From positions 50,128 to 114,127 of the forward strand of contig JAUCBJ010008515.1 in assembly GCA_032718475.1 (NCBI GenBank): a DNA stretch of 64,000 nucleotides, given 5' to 3'. Under the pieces are notes generated by a model, which worked only from the letters and a program-made list of their open reading frames with translations, searched no databases and was not told the origin of the DNA. How positions within the stretch are numbered: the first letter of the stretch is position 1; each line of letters starts with the position of its first letter. Made by a program: the position numbers and the translations under genes. Origin of the DNA: Nemertoderma westbladi. Taxonomy: Eukaryota > Xenacoelomorpha > Nemertodermatida > Nemertodermatidae. Positions 11,338-22,874 of this stretch are shown here, piece by piece.

Positions 11338-13820
11338 CAGAGTTGGCAGAATCCTTGTTCGCCAGGGAACAGGGCCATGACATGAAAATAACATTATCTG
11401 GGATAATGAAACGTTGGCAATCTACCATTGAGACAAAGTACTACAAGGCATCCCTGTCCACCCCGCAAGATACCAGTGGCTGGGACAGGGTCTCTAACAT
11501 CAAGATGGTCGTCATCCGGAATTTTGCCAAAAGTCAGCCCAAGGCCTACGACTGGGATGATGACGCCCTTGTACGCAATCATAACATTCCCCGTTTCACC
11601 CCAGACTACCCAGGCATACAGATGTTGATAGGTCAAAATGTCCCGAGGCCTTAGAAATTCTGGAGAAACGACCCAGACATCCAGAACCAATGTCAGCTTA
11701 CGCCTGTAGGACGAGAGTGGGATGGTTCTGTATTGGGCCTTCCCAGAAAACTTTATTAGAACGGAAAGGACCGACAAATACAGACACCGACACATGCAAT
11801 TTAGAAACCCACCTCTGTAATGAGATCATAGAGACTGAAGAGAACATATTGATACCCCTGTCCAAACCGACAGTGATAGTGACACACTCCTATCCTCAGA
11901 CCAAGACTGTTTCCTTACTAGGTACAGTGAACCTGATATTGTGTTCCCAATGACTGACCAAGAATTGCTCAGCACCCAGTTGGAGTTGTGTAATTTACTG
12001 CACCACCTCCCGACCTACAGCAAGAGCTGAACGAGTTCGAGGAAGCCAGGAGTCTCTTAAAACTAGAAGAGCATATTGTCACCTGGATGCAGCAGGAAAT
12101 ACTTAAGCAAAACTCCAACGACAAGGCATTGTCATTGGAAGAAGAGCGAGCAAAACAGATTCATGGAACCACAACTAGGTTTTTACCGGAACAAGGCAAA
12201 TACAAAGCTATTTAATAACGAGACGCTTGCGCATAAACGCATTTTACAACTGGAAAGGCATCTCACCGCCAACCCGACAGCTCATGGGTTATATAAGGAG
12301 CAAATGACCAAGTTCATAAGCAGGGGATATGCGGGACTGGTCCCACCAGACACCCCCAAGACTGACCAGACATACTACCTTACTCACCATTACGTCGAAA
12401 GGGAACACAAACCAGGACGTATTAAGGTAGTGTTCGACGGTTCGGCTAAGTACCAAGGACAATCCCTTAACTGAACTACTACCTGGACCCAACTTGTTGC
12501 AGTCTCTACCCGGAATATTAATGCGCATGCGACAATATGCCGTCGCCTTCGCTTCAGACATAGAGGGTATGTTCCTGCAAGTGAAAGCATTAGATATTGA
12601 CCGGGACAGCATGCGTTTCTTGTGGTGGACAGAAGGATACTTAAATTCTGACCCAGTAGAGTATCGTATGACCATTCAAGCATTCGGTATCATTTCCAGC
12701 CCATTGAACTCATGTTCAGTGCTACATCGAACAGCTGACGACCATCGGGATGAGTTTCCACCATCCGTCATAGATAATATCAAAAGGGATATTTATATGG
12801 AAGATATCTTGAAATCAGCCCCGACAGTCAAGGAAGCCATAAACATTGCTCAAGGGACAGTAAACTGCCTGAAACTTGGAGGATTTCGCCTGACGAAATT
12901 CACTAGCAATTCCTGTGAGTTTCTAAAGGCTATACCCCCTGCAGAGCATGGTGATACCGAACTAGACTTAAACAAGGACGACCAGCCAGAGACTAAGACG
13001 TTAGGACTTTGTTGGCTAACAGAAAGCGATACTATGGTATTCAAAGTCAAGTTAAGAAAGGGCGAAACTCGAACCAATCGCATTTGCCTCAGCATACTTA
13101 GCACTTATTTCGACCCTCTCAGATTTATCAGTCCAGTTATTTCACTAGCTGAGATCTCGTTCAGCGAATGTGGAAGGAGAATGACAGTTGGGACGACCCC
13201 TTGACACGGACACTATTAGAAGACTGGTGGTGATGGGAATGGTCCTTACCTGACTTGGAGAAGTTTTCCCTTACCAGAGCATATTTCCCAAATGTAGACT
13301 CCCTGCAGACTTACAAACTTCATGTATTCAGTGACGCGAAAGACAAAGGCATCGGGATTGTAGCTTACTTTAGATGCGAAACTCCAGACGGTATCGCAGT
13401 AGCTTTAGTTGCCTCGAAGGCCCTTATAAGACCAATAGCTAAAACCAAAGACACTTTGACTATACCCAGAGCCGAACTTAAGGCAGCCATATACGCTACC
13501 ATCATTGCCAAGAACGTGTTGGCACAGACAGACTATACGGAAGTAAGGACAGATTACTGGACAGACACTGCATTAGTTTTAGAATATCTGACCAACATGA
13601 CATGCCAATTTAGTGTGTATGTGACAAACCGTGTAGCGCGGATCCTAAAGGACACGACGTCAAACAATGGAGACACAGCCCTGGATTGTTAAATCCAGCC
13701 GACATTGCTTCTCACGGCGCCACCCCTTAGGAACTAATAGATACTAAGTGTTGGTTGCAAGGACCTGCGTTTTTGGAAGGCCCCGAAGATAGTTGGCCCC
13801 AAATTTAACGCCTGCAGAGA
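11338..13820 (+). pseudogene. pol: BEL/Pao gag-pol fragment: protease end, RT, RNase H
   Basis: Plus-strand pieces in successive frames. From 11338 is the end of a retropepsin-like domain with [11 protein letters not shown] and PDYPGIQMLIGQN, closely resembling the protease at 48.3-48.8 kb. From 11690, AYACRTRVGW. From 12289 to 12474 the RT entry region including IKVVFDGSAKYQGQSLN. From 12494 RT with a YMED motif in place of the catalytic YVDD. From 13255 RNase H (HVFSDAKDKG). From 13690 the NPADIASHGATP hallmark of Pao elements, followed by a stop and a shifted frame. At least five frame breaks are visible. Its left edge abuts the truncated gypsy element near 11337, and integrase is missing. 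Confidence 0.8.
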
Positions 13821-14222
13821 TAAGGCAGCAAGTGAAAGTTTGGTCTGTGTCGGGCTGGGGATGGAGGGCGGCTCAGCATCGCCGGCCCTATACAAACTCA
13901 AGTTATCATAACAATTATATCGACTCTTTGTTGAATCATTAATATATTTATACATAACAATTGTGGATTTTTCTATTAATTGATAACAATTATGGATATT
14001 TCTAATGACGACTCAATACATAATCTCGATACACAGCGATAACGACTCTCAGAGGAATATAACCGGAGTATAAAAAACATTTATCGATAACCGTCGCCTC
14101 AGCCACTGGAACTTGGATGTAGCCTACCTTGAAGATGATTTGAGATATGTCGAACAAACACAAATATACGTGACACGCCTAGTTATGAATTTATAAGAAT
14201 AGCGCATGGAGAACCCGGTTCA
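13821..14222. other. AT-rich spacer with possible coding extension
   Basis: The first ~130 bases hold degraded BEL tail. From about 14120 the frame of the following ORF is open (EFIRIAHGEPGS), and a neighbouring frame (EDDLRYVEQTQIYV) is open just before it. The unknown gene may therefore originally have begun further left. No promoter or splice site could be assigned. Confidence 0.35.
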
Positions 14223-15125
14223 TTGGATACTTCATGGACACCAGTAGAACTGACCACCGAAGTGGCTAATCCCGAATGGTTACATACAGTCAATGCTATT
14301 TATAGCTATGGTGTTATGATTTATGACAATGAAGGATTAGTGCCAGATCATGAGCTCGGTTCAACTCGGTTGATTCATATCCACGGCCTCACTGGAGCCA
14401 CACACGTTTTTACCTGTACTTGTCGCGGTATGAACAGCGTTTTCCCAGCCTTGACCGCCTATCAACGCCGTGCGAGACATCAACAGTTTGTTAAAGAGGA
14501 GGCTTACGTCAATGACACAAATCGACACCTGGCCATGGGAATATACGCTGCTTTATTACCACAACCCGTATTGGACATTCTCTTAGACGAACCCATTTAT
14601 AAACTCGGTTCAGCCATATATCGGTATTTAACAAACGATTTCCCTGTTGTCCATGACATACCATATCCCTTTGTTGACACCCAAGTAATCCTTCCTTGGG
14701 CGCAATCCCGCGGCTTCTTCTGGGTTATGTATCGACGCAACACTAACGATACGTATAGCAAAGTTGACCATACGTCCTCTGGCCACATTGCGTTTCAAAA
14801 GTATGGTTGGAACTTTAAGGAAACCGATCGCGAGACGTATTCCAAAGTTTATGGGGATTCATATTCGCCTTATTACTTTAAAGGACCACTCACCACCCCT
14901 GGTGCTGTATATAGCTTTATGAGCCTCCCCTTGCACCCCTCGCTAGCAATGTACCTCATATTCGAGAACCAAGCGTTATCAAGATGGCTTGCGGATGTCT
15001 GTAGCCGCACGCTGAGAGCGCACCCGTTGCTGTTGGGAACCCAACTCGCCAAACTCGATGAACTTGGTAAATTCCTGAAATTCAAATGCTTTTGGCGTTT
15101 CTTAACCACCTTTTGCCAACATTGA
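14223..15125 (+). CDS. Unrecognised 300-codon ORF, possibly virus- or transposon-derived
   Basis: A clean 300-codon frame with balanced composition and no low-complexity sequence, much too long for chance in AT-rich DNA. It has no in-frame ATG at its left edge (the first codon is TTG), and coding-like sequence continues upstream (about 14165-14222) in the same frame. After the stop at 15123-15125, another frame stays open to 15345 (RELRRSAVDELEFAIFRDV), suggesting one frameshift in a longer protein. No catalytic motif, signal peptide or transmembrane segment is seen. It is rich in aromatic residues (FFWVMYRRN, YSPYYFKGPL) and predicted mixed alpha/beta. Retroelement gag or an endogenised viral structural protein are possibilities, but no family was recognised. 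It sits directly left of duplicated unit copy 2. Confidence 0.4.
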   Translation: MDTSWTPVELTTEVANPEWLHTVNAIYSYGVMIYDNEGLVPDHELGSTRLIHIHGLTGATHVFTCTCRGMNSVFPALTAYQRRARHQQFVKEEAYVNDTNRHLAMGIYAALLPQPVLDILLDEPIYKLGSAIYRYLTNDFPVVHDIPYPFVDTQVILPWAQSRGFFWVMYRRNTNDTYSKVDHTSSGHIAFQKYGWNFKETDRETYSKVYGDSYSPYYFKGPLTTPGAVYSFMSLPLHPSLAMYLIFENQALSRWLADVCSRTLRAHPLLLGTQLAKLDELGKFLKFKCFWRFLTTFCQH

Positions 15126-15573
15126 CAGTCAGTTCCGTGTGAAATCACTGTCTCAGCGAGAGCTACGTCGCTCCGCAGTGGATGAGCTAGAATTTGCTAT
15201 ATTCCGAGACGTATGTATTTCCAATCTCCATCAATCGGTGATTGAGAAACCCATTATCAAACCTGGTTTCTTGGTTGGACAAATACAGACTGATAGACAG
15301 ACTGACAAATTGACGCTCCCGACCAAGCGGAGGAACCAATCCACCTAGAAGCGACCTCAGTAGCCGGCCCTGTCGTGCTCACCCCTGTTTGATGTTGTTA
15401 TCCAAACTGTCCCCTCCGGACCAGTGCAAGCTGCTGTGCAGAAGCGCTTGGCTGCTCCTCCAGGATTAGAGACCCGTCAACCGGCTGTCAACTCGGGCGC
15501 AATGAGACCCGTCGAGTACCTCCACCAGGACATACACCGACCGTCCGACTTCACTGACACCAGACGCGGTAGA
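15126..15573 (+). pseudogene. Probable shifted continuation of the unknown ORF
   Basis: The frame open at 15139-15348 and again at 15424-15609 (one frame, with stops between) carries a Gln/Arg-rich then Pro-rich sequence and directly follows the 300-codon ORF. It looks like its degraded C-terminal part. There is no recognisable domain. It runs into the duplicated unit at 15574. Confidence 0.3.
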
Positions 15574-16566
15574 TATCCACCCGGGTCCCAACAAGACGCT
15601 TTCAAGTGATGACGTGGCGTTACCCGCGCCCCAAACACCTGCGAGGAAGAGGAAACGACTCTTTATGCGAAGTATGCCCAAGCGAAAGCGATGATATACG
15701 ATTACTATCAGTTAGCCTGTCAATCTTTATAAAATCACTGTACTCGTTCTTCAACCATTAAGTACATTATAAAACTATCATATTTGTAAATATTAAACAA
15801 TATGTATTTCTTATTAGAAGAGTGAAATTCGATATATTAGTCGAATTTATGTATTTTATATTTGAAGGATAATATGACTCAATATTTACCAACTTACGTT
15901 GATTAATTTACCTACCTACCATATTTGTAAATATACCAAACTCTAATATTGTTTGAAAGGTTGTTTAATACTTATTTAGTCCTATCGGAAGTGACTCAAC
16001 GAACTTTATTGTTTTATATGAGGAAGTTGATCTACCTTAATTAATTTTGTTTAATTATTTAGTTAGATTGTTTATCGTATTTAATCGTACGTAGTAAATA
16101 TACAATATTGACATTGTCTTTAACCGTTGAAAGATTGTATACTTTCCACGTAAATTTTCAAAAAAAAACTCAACATTGTGTTATTCATAGAACGATTGTC
16201 GAACTTGTACGTAATTTTAGGGAACGGTTTTGCTGCACACGCTAACTGTATATCAAAATCGTATATTTTTATCATTCAATTTCTGTGTGTATGATATTTA
16301 TGCCTAACTCATATTGTATACCACCGTGAACCTTGTTTATATGTTGCCTAACAGCAGTTATGGTAGTGCTGAACTATCATTGGTAACTACCGGCACCAGT
16401 ATTCTTACATCCTATTGGCTGTTTTATTCTCCCAGTGTTTATATAGTCGATGTTCATCCCATTATTTCCAGGCCATGGCCTACTATATTTATACGGCCTA
16501 ACAGGTCACTTGAATTGCCCTCCTAAAAAGAGGTCATTGTTGAACATTTTGTATCGTACGTTTTAA

Positions 16567-18146
16567 CCCTATTAGTACCGGGCTATAAAATGTTGTACAA
16601 ATACCGGGGAGGGGTCATATTGACCCCCCACTCTAAAATCTACAAATATTTACGAAAACGTCTGATTTTTTGTTTGTACGTAGGTATCACTTGTCTGGAT
16701 CCAACCGAAAAAACAAATTTTCGAAAAAATGTACTGGGGTGGTTATATTGCAGCACCAAAATTACAAGTAGTGCACAATTTTCACCAAATTTGAAAGTTA
16801 CATTTTCGGCTAATTATTTTTCAATACAGGTTTTCTGGGGTGCAAAATACATTGGAAAATATTAAAAAATGATATGATTACTATAAATGGCTGTTTAGTC
16901 CTCTCTGCGTAGGAAAAAAATGAAAAAAAAACAAGTAACCAGCACTTTTCAGTTAGAACACAAAATTTTTAATTCACTTATACGATGCTATAAATTCACA
17001 TTTTCAGGTTTTCGAGGGCGCTGATTCTAATGGAATACATTTCTAATATGCCAGATCATTGCTACTTGTATTTTTCGGCGTAATTTGGCAAATTTTGGTG
17101 CTAGCACCAAATTTCGTACCCATCACCAAAAAGTACAAGTTTGCGATGTCCAGTGCTGTTTTTATTGATTCCATCGGATTCAGGACCCTCATAAACCCGT
17201 ATAACGCAAGAAACAAGGTGATACTATCTACTTATCAATTTGCATATTTTCCAAAATTTGGTGCTGGCACAACAATTTTCACCCACCGGCGAAAAATACA
17301 AGTTTGAGAACTCTTATGAAATTTTTACTGATTCCATTGAATTCAGAACCATCACAAACCCGTATAACGCAAGAAACAAGGTGACACAATCAATTGATAT
17401 ATTTGATGGTTTTCAAAATTTGGTGCTAGCACCACATTTTGCACCCACATCCGAAAAATACAAGTTTGAGATGTCTAGTTCGATAATTATATTTTCCATT
17501 GAATTCAGAACAGCCATAAACCTCTAAAACGCAAGAAATAAATTGTCACAAGCAATTTTATCTATTGAATGGATTTTCAAAATTTCGTGCTAGCACCAAA
17601 ATTTGCACACAGCACCGAAAAATACAAGTTTGATACGCTTGGTGCAACTCGTATATATTTCATCGAAACCAGAACCCCAAAAAACCCCAATTGCGTAAGA
17701 AACAAGTTTCAAACAATCAATATTTACAAAATTGACTTATTTCAAAATTTGGTGCTGGCACCAAAATTTGGCACCTACCGAAAAAAACAAGTTTGAAATT
17801 TCTAAATCAATTTATATGAATTCCATCCAATTTCTAACACCAAAAGACCGGTGTAAATCAAAAATAGAGATGTACCAATTTCCGATAGAGATGTACGAAT
17901 TCATATTTAATGAAATGTAATTTTCAAAAAACGTCTCAAAAAAAGTGCCAAAAGTAGGGTTAAAAAATGGTGCTATAACTCGAAAAGTACCCAATATTTT
18001 TGAAAACGGTTTTCACTACTAGGAAAATAGATTTTTAGGAAAAGTCATAATATTTCAGATTCCCAACTGCGTTTGTTACAGAATTATAATAAAAAAACCA
18101 CGGGGGGGGGGTCATATTGACCCCCCCCCCCCCGGGTTTAATAGGG
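16567..18146. mobile_element. piggyBac-like non-autonomous element with TTAA duplication
   Basis: Starts CCCTATTAGTACCGGG and ends GGGTTTAATAGGG, flanked on both sides by TTAA (16563-16566 and 18147-18150). The sister unit has a single TTAA at 6271-6274 at exactly this point, so the insertion is proven by an empty site. Ends in CCCT...AGGG with TTAA target duplication are characteristic of piggyBac. Each end has a GGGGTCATATTGACCCC-type near-palindrome (about 16612-16633 and 18109-18130) with long C/G runs on the right. The interior has no transposase; ORFs in it come from a 163-bp tandem repeat. It is presumably mobilised in trans. Confidence 0.85.
17060..17870. repeat. Five-unit ~163-bp tandem repeat with palindromic core
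   Basis: The core TTTGGTGCTAGCACCAAA, an 18-bp perfect palindrome in consensus, recurs in variant forms with its centre near 17102, 17265, 17427, 17590 and 17756, spacing 162-166 bp. Each core is followed by ...GAAAAATACAAGTTTGA and, further on, an AACGCAAGAAACAAG segment. Units are diverged, so the array is old relative to the insertion. It lies wholly within the piggyBac-like element. Confidence 0.75.
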
Positions 18147-18454
18147 TTAAACAGCACATAGGCAAGACACAGTGTAGATAATGCCCAAAACATGTACCAA
18201 TGAGATATTATTGTAATACAGTGGGTTTATCATCGGCTATACATTGTTAGGAAGCATGCAATGTTGGTTTGACCCTTTTTGTTCAAAAGTGTCTATTTTT
18301 CTGTTTCATTTTTGATTTGATTTACGAAATCAATTCGGAATATAAAATTGAGAAAAAAAGACGTTAAGAAAAAAGAATTTATCAAATATGTTAATTTAGT
18401 TTGTTTCTTTGAATTGATCATAAAACTTTTGTTAGAATGATATGTTTTATCTGT

Positions 18455-18735
18455 CTGTCCTTCCGTCAGTCTTAATATTGTCTGTCAAATATTCAATGAT
18501 TCTCAACTCTTGAGAGGTTGAGCGGATTGAAATTATGGGGCTCGCTGATTTCATTTCTGATGTCAGTTTTCATCTTTGATGGATTTAAGACTGTTTGTAT
18601 GTCTGTCCGACTGTCGGTCTGTCTGTCAAAATATAAGGAAGTTTACTAACTGATGACAATTTTCGTTATGGGGGTATTTGAGTGCGGTGATTACATTTCC
18701 GATGTCAGTTTTCATGTTTTATGAAATTGAAATTG
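18455..18735. repeat. Dispersed TCTG/GTCAGTTTTCA repeat family, copies 5-6
   Basis: Copy-2 counterpart of 6580-6860, with the same motif order. Confidence 0.45.
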
Positions 18736-19186
18736 GGTGGGTGCATAATTAATTAATTTGAAAATCTTTGAAAATTAATTAATTAATATTCTAGATCATG
18801 TGAACTTTCGGAAAAGTTATGAAGATATAATATAGTTAAGGACATATTATGAATAAATATAATAATAAAAAATGAATATCATTGTGTGTCAGGTCAGTTT
18901 GAGTTTACTTATTCTCAGTCTTCTTACGTTGTCGCTCTTTGAACGCAGCAACACTCTGAACTCGTCTTTCATCAGTTATCTCACGCGTGCATTATTGAAG
19001 AAGATATTTGCCAAAGTAAGATACACAGTATCAGTCTTCTTCTTGTGGAGCTCGCAAAAAAAATACTGAATATGAAATACCGTAGGTCTTTAACATGGAC
19101 ATGGCTGCTGCTCGAATATGAATCCCGGATCTTTGAAGAATACCTTCAACGTAACTTACCCGAGCAATACAATCCCCAACAGCCTC

Positions 19187-21055
19187 CCGATTGAGTGCGA
19201 TTTGATATAAAACTTAGGATTAGGGATTGGGGGTTCCACGAATTCCGTAACTTTCTAATTTTTTAAATAAGATGCCATGGTCTAACATATCAAATGCTTT
19301 TTTTAAATCGATGTATATGGCACAAGCCGAAATTTTAGAGTCGAGAATGGATCTTATTTTTTCTGTAACAGTTAAAATGGCCAAAGTCTTAGATATTTTT
19401 TCCTAAATCCGAATTGGCGAGATGAAAGAATTGAATAACGGTCTAAATATGATTGAAGCTGAGAATATATAACTTATTCATAAATTTTGCTTAAGACAGA
19501 TAAAAGAGAAATGGGCCGATAATTATTTGGGTCTAGCGGGCCACCCAACTTGTAGCTCGGTAAAACCTTTGCGTATTTGAGGGAGTCTGGAAAATGACCT
19601 GTAGAAATGGAGAGATTAATTAAGTGAGGTGGTGCGCTAGAGGTACGGCTACAAGACGTAATAGTTTGGTAGGGAAGGCATCATTTGTAGCAGAGTTGGG
19701 ATCCAATTGAAGAATGAGGTAGTGAATTTCAGGAGTAGTTGTATGTGTTAGAGAGAGAGATTTAGAATGTGTACTGTGAATGTGAAGTATAGGAGAACAT
19801 GCTGAGTGCGGTATACAGCATTCCAACTTTGGGCCTATTGTACTGAAATGTTGATTTAGGATTGATGTAATTTTTGTTTGATCATTGGTAATTTGTATAC
19901 CATCGACAAACGTAAATTTAATCTTAGATGGAACACCTGATTTTTGGATCTGTTTAAAACTCTATTGATAACTGACCATGTTTTACGCATATTTCCGTTG
20001 TAGTTACTAAACTGCCGTACATAAAATGATTTTTCTGCCGCTTTTAAAATAGTATTGAGTCTGTTTTTATATTTTTTATATGTTAGTTCGTTGTATGTTG
20101 TTGGAATTCTTACAAATTTGGCAAAAAGTTCATTTTTTTTAATAATACATCTTAATAAAGCTTGCTTTGCTTGAATCCACGGATTACGGACAATTTTTTT
20201 TGCGGTATGAATTCTTTTGGGAGATGTTTATTACACAACTCCTCAGATTAATTATAAAAATGATTAAATTTAGATTCGTTTGGGATATCGCAAGATCTGT
20301 ACGAACACATTGGAATAGATTGAAAATTCGTTAAAAAATTGTTTGGCTTAAATTTTGAAAAATCGTAAGTAGCTATTTTTTGCAGTTTTTCAAAAAATGC
20401 AGAGTATTCTTTAAAAAACTGCAAACGTTGCTAAATGATCCGTGGTGCCTTATTGTGATAAGAATAATCCAGAACTGTTACGTTTTGTTGATATATTAGT
20501 GATTATATCATCTAAGGTGGAGTTAGCTCCAAATACTATGCGAGTCGGTTGCTTAATTAGTTGCGATTATCCAAAAGAGGATATTATTTGTAAGTATTTG
20601 GAACTTTCTGATGTGATTTTATTCGTATTTACATTAAAGTCACCCGCCCGTGATTATGACATCAATATTTAAATTCGAAATTTTTATTAAGAGATTTTCA
20701 AATATGTCGTGGAACATTTGCAACCACATCCTGTTTTTCTATGAATGAAATATTATCTTTAATGTAAAAATCTATACCCCACCCAGCACCTGCCGTTCGT
20801 CCATTTGGACGGGCTGAAAGTATTGGACCAACATATCCTTCTAGTTTTAGGTTAGTTAGGTCTTCGTTCGCACCGACGAGCGTCTCAGAGAAAGTTAGTA
20901 TATCAAAATCGTGATGTAGAGTACTTAGTATATCCGTAGTTGGGGAAAAATTTATATTTAGGCTCCTACAGCAGTTTAGAAGATGAAAGATAGAGGATGA
21001 TAAGGAGATATGGGAATGGTTCGGGACGAGGTACCAGGGACATTCATACAAGTAG
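19187..21055 (-). pseudogene. LINE (CR1/L2-like) endonuclease and RT fragments
   Basis: Minus strand, 5' end at the right. From 21051 there is an apurinic endonuclease N-terminal region (HHDFDILTFSETLVG, GAGWGIDFYIKDNISF), truncated after 20698. After ~800 bp of degraded sequence come pre-RT residues (19620-19826) and RT motifs with DPNNYRPISLLSVLSKIYE (about 19480-19540) and QFGFR (about 19415), then decay up to 19187. Many stops and frameshifts. It may be the same family as the 3' fragment at 7560-8346. Joined abruptly to the duplicated unit at 19186 and to Polinton-like sequence at 21070. Confidence 0.65.
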
Positions 21056-21069
21056 GAACTTATATAAAC

Positions 21070-21616
21070 ACAAACAAGCTTTGGTAAAATTTTTACCTAA
21101 ACATTATTCCCACGTTGCGTGAAAATTTTAAAAATTTTTGTTTTTAATGTTCTATTAAATCTCTCGACTATAGCCGCCTTATTCACAGAGTACATTACGT
21201 AATACTGTACACCAATAGTATCTAAATATTTCCTCACAGATTTATTTAGAAACTCAGATCCTTGATCAGTCGCGATTCTGTTTGGTTTACCTTTCTGGAA
21301 TATTTTTTGGAATATACTAATGATTTCAATACCTGTTTTTGTTTTCATACCGTAGGCAAAAGCAAGCCGGCTAAAGGCGTCAATACATGTTAATATATAG
21401 TTATAATTATTATTTTGTGATTTATATTACTGCATATCCACCAGATCTATCATATATATATCTTTTAACCATCCCGTAAATATTTTAGATGTTGGATAAT
21501 GATGTCTATGTGGTGCATGAAGGGTGTATGTCTTTTGTCCGCTTAACCATTTCTGGGCTTGAGATGGTTTGATGTTTGCTGCTTTTGCTAATTTTGCGAT
21601 ACTTGCAAAACCCTCT
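21070..21616 (-). pseudogene. INT: Second Polinton integrase fragment
   Basis: Nucleotide similarity with 44312-44852 of the full Polinton is obvious along the whole stretch. The minus-strand frame 21097-21348 carries the integrase core motifs IATDQGSEF and IVERFNRTLK. The N-terminal part upstream is interrupted by a stop near 21430. Both edges are abrupt and no other Polinton gene accompanies it, so it is an isolated relic of another copy of the same family. Confidence 0.8.
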
Positions 21617-22604
21617 TATCTTCTACCGGCAGAGGCTAGGAATACAAAGGCGTAATCAATAATAATGATTAAGCGCGTTTATTTCCTAAGCTCGCTCGAT
21701 GTACAACATACGACAGACTATTTCATATGTGGTTCATATTGTTAGTGCATTGCATTATTCACAACACCACTCCAGTTTCTGTTGTGTAGCCAACACAAAC
21801 ACAGTAGATACTGTAGAATAAGTGTTAATTCAGAACAGGAAACTATATTTAGTATTCCATGGGTACCCTAAGGTTTTCTTAATCTTTTACTACTGTATTA
21901 AACAAAATGTAGGCCTACCTTTCTGAGAGAACTCCTAATTATTCTTTCCTGAAATATTGCAGGTAGCTGTATCAACAATTCGGACAAGAGCAAGACTAAA
22001 AAATTTAAAATTATAAAGAAATTTTTTTGTTTACGCAATTTTTTTAAACGATGCCCGGTTTTTGACCAAAAATCGAATTTTCAACAACTGTTTTCTTATA
22101 ACTTCAAGAAAGCACCCAACCAACAAAATTCTAGTCATGCATAGGCCAATCGTTGTTGTGAACATTTTCTGAAAATTTCAGGAGAATTCATCCAGTAGTT
22201 CCTCAGAAAAGTGTAGCTTTGTGTCTAAAAAAACACAAAAAATTAATTTTCGAGAAAAGGACATTCAAAGTTTTCAAAAATTCACGCCATTTTTTTTTTA
22301 AAAACGAGGGATTATTCAAACTGGTTGTAAAAAATAAATAGTACACCACTCCGATATAGGGGTTTCCCTGGTCGGTGATTTCATTTCTGATGTCAGTATT
22401 TGAGTTTGACCAAATCTAGACTGTCTGTCTGTCGGTATGTCTGTCTGTCAGTTTTGACAGACTTTTCAGACAGATCGACCGACAGACCGACAGATATTTC
22501 GGCACCGTAGGCTTATCCTACTGTATGCCTACATGAACCCGATTTCTGTAATCTTCGAAAAATTTGATCTTAAACTTGACATGTTCAGAGACATTATGAA
22601 CACA
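21617..22604. other. Non-coding AT-rich stretch
   Basis: No gene supported. It includes a TCTG/GTCAGT dispersed-repeat copy (about 22350-22500) and AAAA-rich sequence around 22010-22310 (for example AAAACACAAAAAATTAATTTTCG). Confidence 0.4.
22350..22500. repeat. Dispersed TCTG/GTCAGT repeat family, copy 7
   Basis: GGGGTTTCCCTGGTCGGTGATTTCATTTCTGATGTCAG-type phrase followed by TCTGTCTGTC and an inverted CAGACAGA block, allowing a hairpin at about 22420-22490. Confidence 0.45.
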
Positions 22605-22874
22605 TTACACTATGTTCATAGAATATACACCATCTGGCCCACTGGCCTTCTTATCCGATGATAGTTTTATAACTTCTTTAACTTCAGTTTCAGTGATAGG
22701 TTCATTATACCACTGATCAGCGTCTTCTTCTTCCGGTGTCGGTACTGGAACTTGTCCTAGTACTTTTCTTCTTCGATTTGGAAGAAACCCAAACAGTCGA
22801 ACAGACATATTGTTACAAGAACAACTGCTCACAGTTTCCACCACATTATTTTCAGCAACAAAACTCCGTTCCAT
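22605..22874 (-). pseudogene. Non-LTR retrotransposon RT N-terminal fragment
   Basis: An 89-codon minus-strand frame ends in ITETEVKEVIKLSSDKKASG followed by PDGV, the typical first conserved block of non-LTR reverse transcriptases (xKASGPDG). The rest of the RT is absent: at 22605 the frame runs into unrelated AT-rich sequence. A Pro/Glu-rich linker precedes the motif. Clade not determinable. Confidence 0.55.

Larger units (their letters stand above)
15574..19186. repeat. Long duplicated unit, copy 2 (with piggyBac-like insertion)
   Basis: Direct repeat of 5268-7308, interrupted at 16567-18146 by a TTAA-flanked element. Outside the insertion the copies differ only by scattered substitutions and short indels. 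The right end stops at ...AACAGCCTC (19186) and then changes abruptly to LINE sequence. Unlike copy 1, the left edge here is continuous with the unknown ORF region, so this copy may show the ancestral left neighbour. Confidence 0.75.

Noticed and set aside
14223-15125. Assigning the unknown ORF to a named RNA-virus capsid family
   Set aside because: No diagnostic motif could be matched by eye, so the idea is kept only as a possibility.
17060-17870. CRISPR-like array
   Set aside because: Repeat units are ~163 bp, directly abutting and diverged, in a eukaryotic transposon; no spacers or cas genes.
17059-17920. Several 60-95-codon plus-strand ORFs
   Set aside because: They are translations of the 163-bp tandem repeat in the piggyBac-like element, with no independent coding signal.
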